Shown piece after piece: positions 58,824-64,000 of a DNA stretch of 64,000 nt. Numbering within the stretch: the stretch's first letter is position 1; every line of letters begins with the position of its first letter. Both the position numbers and the translations under genes were made by a program. Source of the stretch: Polyodon spathula (lineage: Eukaryota > Chordata > Actinopteri > Acipenseriformes > Polyodontidae); the NCBI RefSeq assembly GCF_017654505.1, contig NC_054538.1, positions 66,402,678-66,466,677 of the forward strand, given 5' to 3'. Below the pieces are notes generated by a model. The model saw nothing but the letters and a program-made list of their open reading frames with translations, made no database searches and was not told the origin of the DNA.

Positions 58824-60395
58824 CTTTGAATGATTGCCTTTTGAAAAGGTCAAGTAGAGGACTAAAGAAGGTTCTTAGTAAGTTTAATCACAATTGGATA
58901 TGTACTTCTCTAGCTAGACGGTATGCAAACATGTAATCGTTGCATACAGACAGTTCTCCGGACAGACAGAACCTCCATAAGCTCTCAGGTTATGATACAC
59001 TCAATAACTTGTGCAGAAGAATGTCCTTTGCAAGTTTAATCACAATCAACAAGTGGCTTTCTGGATAATTGTTCAAATGTAAGCTTCCACATGATCTGAG
59101 ATTTTGATACACTCGGTAAGTTGTACTGAAAAAGCAAATTTCTTAACAATTGGACAATCTGTTCTCTAGAAACATGAAAACTTTACAGACATATCCTGTC
59201 CTAACGGAAAGTAATGGGGCCAAATGAAATTCCTATTGAATTCAAAAGTCACAAACATTTCCCTTAATACACATTAAATAATCATGAACATACACTTATT
59301 TTAAAGTGTTACCAAGTTTTCTATATTGCTGCTTGCACTGTCACCAGGTCAATCCTCCCTACCTGTCTTCCTCTTTGTTGTTTGTTGAATACCCCACACT
59401 ACACCATCCATATGTAGCACACCCTATTTTTTTTCCTTTGGATCAAACAGATAATTTATGTTGAGTTGGTTATTTTTTTCATTTAAATCAGTCTCAATCA
59501 ATGCGTTTCTCCGGACTGATGGTGTGAAGAGCTGTTAAGGCAGCAGGGACCCTGGCATTACACACCATCTCTAAGTTACTGAAACATCAGTCTCCCCCTG
59601 TGCAACAGATTCTCCAGAGCAGCCCTAAAGACAGCGATGATGACTGACATCTTATAGCAGCGTGAATATGGGCCTGCAAAGTGGGTGGGTTAACTGACTC
59701 TTAGAAGTTATTCAGTAAGGTCACTGATAATGGAAACAGTTCACTGCATATCTCTCACCTGTGATAACAAGACTATTTATCTCTGCAGAGCACAGGAGCT
59801 TTGCACTTTCGTATAGACATACAGAGAAATATACAAAAAAAAAAAAGGTATCCTCATATGCAACAGATAAAACAGAATGCCTGCGGATGTTTATTTATTA
59901 AAATGTCATATTTAGGCAAAACACTTTTTTTTTTTTTAACTGACACATTACAATATGAACCATTGCAATCATGCTTCACTTAAAGGGTAATGGGACAGCT
60001 GTGATGTGCTGGCAGGTAATAATGGAACAATAAAGCCTGAGACTGCAGATTCCATTATCGTCGAGGAACATGACACAGCAATGCAATTATTACTATTATA
60101 ATATTATACCACTTATCTATGTACCTATCTTTGTCTGAAATAGTAATTGTAGTCCACTGAAAGATTCCACTTTTTGAGAGCAGGGGTAATAGGTGTTAAT
60201 AATTCGGGTAATCTCATTCGCCAATACGTACATTGAGTTATAACAGAACAGCTGACCTCCCTAGAACACAATGGGAGTGCAGTGTTTGGTATAATTTTAG
60301 ATAATCATCAAGGTAACACACAAGAAGGTTGTCTCTTCACCAGATTATTTATTCCTCATAGACAGGACTCAAATAATATTCATGGTCTCTAATAA
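58824..60395. other. Unassigned DNA
   Basis: Nothing recognised. Confidence 0.45.
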
Positions 60396-60760
60396 CACCG
60401 TGTAACAATTTTTTTTTTTTTTTTTGTTCCTGGGTAGTAAGTGTTATTTCCTAATTGCTTATGCCTCAAAAGTATAGAAAATGGCTATTATTCACCACAA
60501 ACTTTGCTTTTGTGACCAGGACAGTGATATTTCAAAATAACACTATTTCCAATGGGAAAACGGGCAAATGTGTGTCTTTTCGTTCACATAAAGTCAGAAA
60601 AAAACAACATATGAATCCAAATGAACATGTATTTATACTAAAGTAATACAAAGATGACTACAAAAGATTTAGAAGTGAGCAGTTTTCTCTATACTTTTGA
60701 GGCATAAGCAATTAGGAAATAACACTTACTACCCAGGAACAAAAATTGTGTTACATAGTG
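60396..60760. mobile_element. Palindromic non-autonomous element with CACTA-like ends
   Basis: A 365-bp element. The right end, inverted, reads CACTATGTAACACAATTTTT, and the left end is CACCGTGTAACAATTTTT with a longer T run. Inside these, 60421-60478 and 60688-60745 are perfect inverted copies (58 of 58). TAATAA flanks both sides. CACTA-type termini suggest the EnSpm/CACTA superfamily with a 3-bp TAA duplication. Alternatively all six bases are duplicated, which would point elsewhere, for example to Polinton-derived elements. The ~210-bp interior encodes nothing recognisable. The 63-codon frame at 60455 is incidental. Confidence 0.8.
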
Positions 60761-61266
60761 TAATAAACCACTGTGCACTGACGTACAATGAAATCATTAA
60801 ATATACAAGACAAGACCATGGTAACTTTTATAGAAAATTATCAAATTCTAGCCATTGCTTTTCTCGTCAAGCCTTGATGGAGAGGAATCCCATTGAGCTA
60901 TACAATAAACAGTTTTATGAGTGCTAGTGGATACATTTATAGCTTTTCTAACTGATAAATATACATTTCCTGCTAGTTACAAAACTAGAAATAACACATT
61001 TGGAATTAAACTTTAGGCCTTTTAAGTACAGTTGTTCATATTTATTCTGTGGAGTAACACAACTTTAAAACCTGACCTGTTATATCAATAAGTACATGAG
61101 CATTGCTGAGCTATTCTAAACCTTCCTAGGGTGTGGAATAGCTATTTTTTATCTGCAGTTATCATGTATATAGCATAGGTATTAGTGTCATTGTCTATCC
61201 TATTATATATTTATCTTCTTGCCCATTCACAATTAGGATGACAAGGACAGTTGATCCAGTTCTAAA
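60761..61266. other. Unassigned DNA
   Basis: Nothing recognised. Confidence 0.5.
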
Positions 61267-61362
61267 CACAAAACACACACACACACACACACACATACAC
61301 ATATACATATATATATATATATATATATGATATATATTATAATATATTATAATCTATATAGT
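61267..61362. repeat. (AC)n/(AT)n compound repeat
   Basis: AC dinucleotides run into AT dinucleotides and then a TATATTATAATATATTATAAT palindromic segment. Confidence 0.85.
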
Positions 61363-63283
61363 AAAATAATACCGATAGTATCTTCCTTCAGGAGACTTGA
61401 CATAAAACAGCTTCGCCTTCAGCATTGGATGCTGACATATCACTGCAGATACATGTAATTAATTTGAATCAAGCAGGTATCCCCTGGGGCAATAAAACAA
61501 CATACTGACTCTGAGCCTCAGTGTTACTCTGAGTTTTTGATATCACATAGAATCCCTCGAATTGTATTCTTATTTTAGGGAGACTTGAGGCAACTGATTC
61601 TCCAGCAGGAGCTGGATGTGAACAAACGCCCCTCCGCTCCACAAGCAAGCTTTTTAACCACTGAACCGGTGTCTCTGGAGGAGTGGTTAGAAATTCACAT
61701 ACCTTCACCAGCCAGATCATTAAACTGTTATTGTTATTCAATAGTAGAGATGTGATTTCAGAGATAAAACCACTTTATGCAACCATGTTGTATAAGTTTT
61801 TGTACAGTTTTTTTCCCCCATTATGTTTAAACAATCAATTTAGGGAAGGCCATCTGAGTTCACACATTTAGTCACAGAGGCTTTTGAGAACTTGTTCTAT
61901 AATATCAAGAGTAATAAAAATCTGCATGCTAACTGGCTGGGCCTGTGTCATTCAGTCTGGCTAATTGTGTCAGCTTGGTACACAGGTGACATGCCCAACA
62001 TAGACATGCCAGCCTTGAAACTTTTTACAGAACAGCCAACCATGTGGAATGAATCTGCTTCTGTTGGAAAGCAAGTATCTTCTTGACTGTTAAAAAAAAG
62101 TTCCACCTTGAATCAAAATCTGACAAAATCACCATTTGGATCCAGGCTCTTTTGTCACAGTGATTTGGAAAATGCAGTTGAGCTTGTGTCAATGCATATT
62201 AAACTTTATTTATTTAGATTGTGGCCTTTCCTATCAGAAAAAAAAAATCTATAGAAACTAATCTTAGTTTTCTTGAAATGTCAGCATCCAAACTATTGTT
62301 GGAAACTAAGTTTCCCCTGAATTCTTTCCGCACCTCTAAATTCAAGATGCAAGTCAAATTCAACTGTTAACGTAAAAACACAGCATTATTACCAGATTGA
62401 AATATTACATACAATCACCAGGTGGTTAGCATTAGCACCAGTATAGTAACTGATAACAATGAAGCAGACAGGGAGAGACGTTCTGTACTGCAGTCGTTGA
62501 AGTTTAATAGAAGTCAAGTCAATAAAGAGTTATCAGATTTTGGATAATAATGCACATCTTACTGTTCTTACTGAAACATGGCACAACCACAGAACAAAAA
62601 GTACCAGAATCATGGCTTTAATATATATTTTTTATAACATATTGTTTGCACCACTTGTAAAACTCTGAATACATGTTCCATTCCAATGGCTTAAGTTGTA
62701 ACAGTCTGCTTAATTTGTATTAGTTAATCTAATCTAATAGGCTAACCTTATTACTTGCCTTTGCTCCATGAATAGTGCTATTGAGAAAAGATTTGCTAAA
62801 TCGACTTGCAATTACAGTTTTATGAACCATGTTAACAGTTCGGCCCTATTTCCAATAGCTTTACCTTACAAATTAACCTTTAGTGCAAAATCTGATCAAA
62901 AAGGGGGTGGGGGGAGTATTCTCTTGGGATTGAATATAAAAAAAAAGCAACTATGGAATTCAATTCAACCTGTAGCACTGCTATTATTTTTTATTAATCA
63001 TTTTTGTCAATATTTTATTGGTGGAATTGAGGTATTTAATTACCTTTATGGCCCCAAGGAGCTGTTGAGTGACAAGATCCAAAGGACAAGGGTCTAAAGG
63101 TTGGGGATGTTGCCTACAAGTGACAGAGAAAACTGTAATATTTTTTCGACCTTAATTGAACGACGGTACCATGGGGAATATGCAGACATGAACTTGCCTA
63201 TTGCCACATTGTTATTTTTTCTATATGTATTCAATCCTACATAGACCCACTTCTGCGATTTTGCTCGTTTTAAGTACATTTTT
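61363..63283. other. Unassigned DNA
   Basis: Nothing recognised. Frames of up to 109 codons lack any domain signature. Confidence 0.45.
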
Positions 63284-63288
63284 CCTAC

Positions 63289-63741
63289 TGTAACAGGGCA
63301 AGGAGCCCTGTAAATTTATTTGTTTATTTATTTTTAGAACGGGGTCTCCCCCTCCGCCTCGTGTCGTATTTGTGTTTATAGTATGATTTATTTATTGTAT
63401 TGACGGCGCAGCCACATTGTTTTGATATTGTTTTGTTTTTGTTTGGGTGTGTTCTGGCAGAGGCAAGGTCGGCAGCTCATCCTCTCCCAGTGTGTAATAA
63501 AATTTAAAAAAAAAAACTGTGCAGAAGGTGGCCCATTCCTGAATTAAGTGATTAATGTGTTGCTAATCAGGAGACGGTCAACTGTACATAAGCCTGCAGC
63601 TCGCTGCACTAGATTATTTTGTTTACACTTTTATTTTGCTATTTTGGATAAATGACACACGCTGCGTCTTTGCCCCTCAGAACCTTGCCTGTGTTTCTTC
63701 CTGCATCTGGCCTGACGTCACCACTAGGCTATCCTGTCACA
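63289..63741 (+). mobile_element. Solo LTR with 5-bp target duplication
   Basis: 453 bp from TGTAACAGGGC to CCTGTCACA. The 9-bp ends are inverse repeats with one mismatch. CCTAC lies directly on both sides (63284-63288 and 63742-63746), as a target duplication. A GTACATAAG segment and a later GATAAATGACAC segment could be the TATA and polyadenylation regions. There is no internal region, so this is the product of LTR-LTR recombination. A truncated relative is at 9839-10125. Confidence 0.7.
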
Positions 63742-63746
63742 CCTAC

Positions 63747-64000
63747 TTTGCAACCTTTTTATAATGTTAGCACCATCTTTAGGTTATATCATCTGCCACA
63801 CACAGTATTGGCATGTTGTCAGTGAAAAACAGTATGCCTGTCTGCATCAGGAGAACATCTAAGTTCACAGAGGCCTTTTCTGTCTTTGAGGGGAGCCTCC
63901 ACTGCTTAAACAGTGCATCCTGTCTAAACAAACTTCATTTCTGCCGGAGTTAATCCCCAGGCTCACTCATCTAAATCTAATATGTTTTAGGAGCTGCTCG
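63747..64000. other. Unassigned DNA
   Basis: Nothing recognised to the window end. Confidence 0.5.

Overview
This 64 kb window is vertebrate nuclear DNA from a ray-finned fish. I infer a sturgeon or paddlefish (Acipenseriformes), because the CR1 3' ends and the tRNA-derived SINE copies look like repeats I recall from those genomes. That attribution rests on memory and not on a search. The base composition is AT-rich, with many (AT)n, (AAT)n and (TG)n tracts. I found no host protein-coding exon, no tRNA or rRNA gene, and nothing prokaryotic. Almost everything recognisable is transposable-element DNA in an intergenic or intronic setting.

Layout. 0-7 kb: LTR-like fragments, a tRNA-derived SINE on the minus strand, an LTR with a tRNA-Leu-type primer-binding site at 6.2 kb, and microsatellites. 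7.5-10.1 kb: a palindromic hAT-type MITE, a CR1 LINE copy with two large internal deletions, and an LTR fragment. 12-20.5 kb: a probable Tigger/pogo-like non-autonomous element, several CR1 3' fragments, a 26-bp tandem repeat, an interstitial telomere-like tract and a solo LTR. 23.7-28.2 kb: an LTR fragment, a second SINE, and a 57-bp minisatellite lying next to a CR1 tail. 29-37 kb: a hAT/ZBED-like transposase remnant and LINE fragments in otherwise plain DNA.

37.1-46.2 kb is the core. A 3.4 kb CR1 LINE (minus strand) carries an SGNH/GDSL-esterase ORF1, an AP endonuclease and a reverse transcriptase, with one visible homopolymer frameshift. About 180 bp away lies a complete Ty3/gypsy-type retrotransposon (40659-46204, minus). 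It has two ~585-bp LTRs differing at about six positions, a 5-bp target duplication, a tRNA-Leu primer site, a polypurine tract and one uninterrupted Gag-Pol frame of 1504 codons. In this frame integrase precedes reverse transcriptase, which is the order of the Gmr1-like lineage and the most distinctive thing in the window.

48-64 kb holds further decayed elements: a Tx1-like LINE ORF1, a Tigger-like MITE, a 1.37 kb TIR element whose remnant ends in a PHD-type zinc finger, a 365-bp palindromic element with CACTA-like ends and 58-bp identical arms, and a 453-bp solo LTR with a 5-bp target duplication.

The elements do not form a pathway. They are independent insertions of different ages. The Gmr1-like element and the CACTA-like palindrome look youngest, judging from arm and LTR identity. 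All boundaries, identities and target duplications were read by eye.
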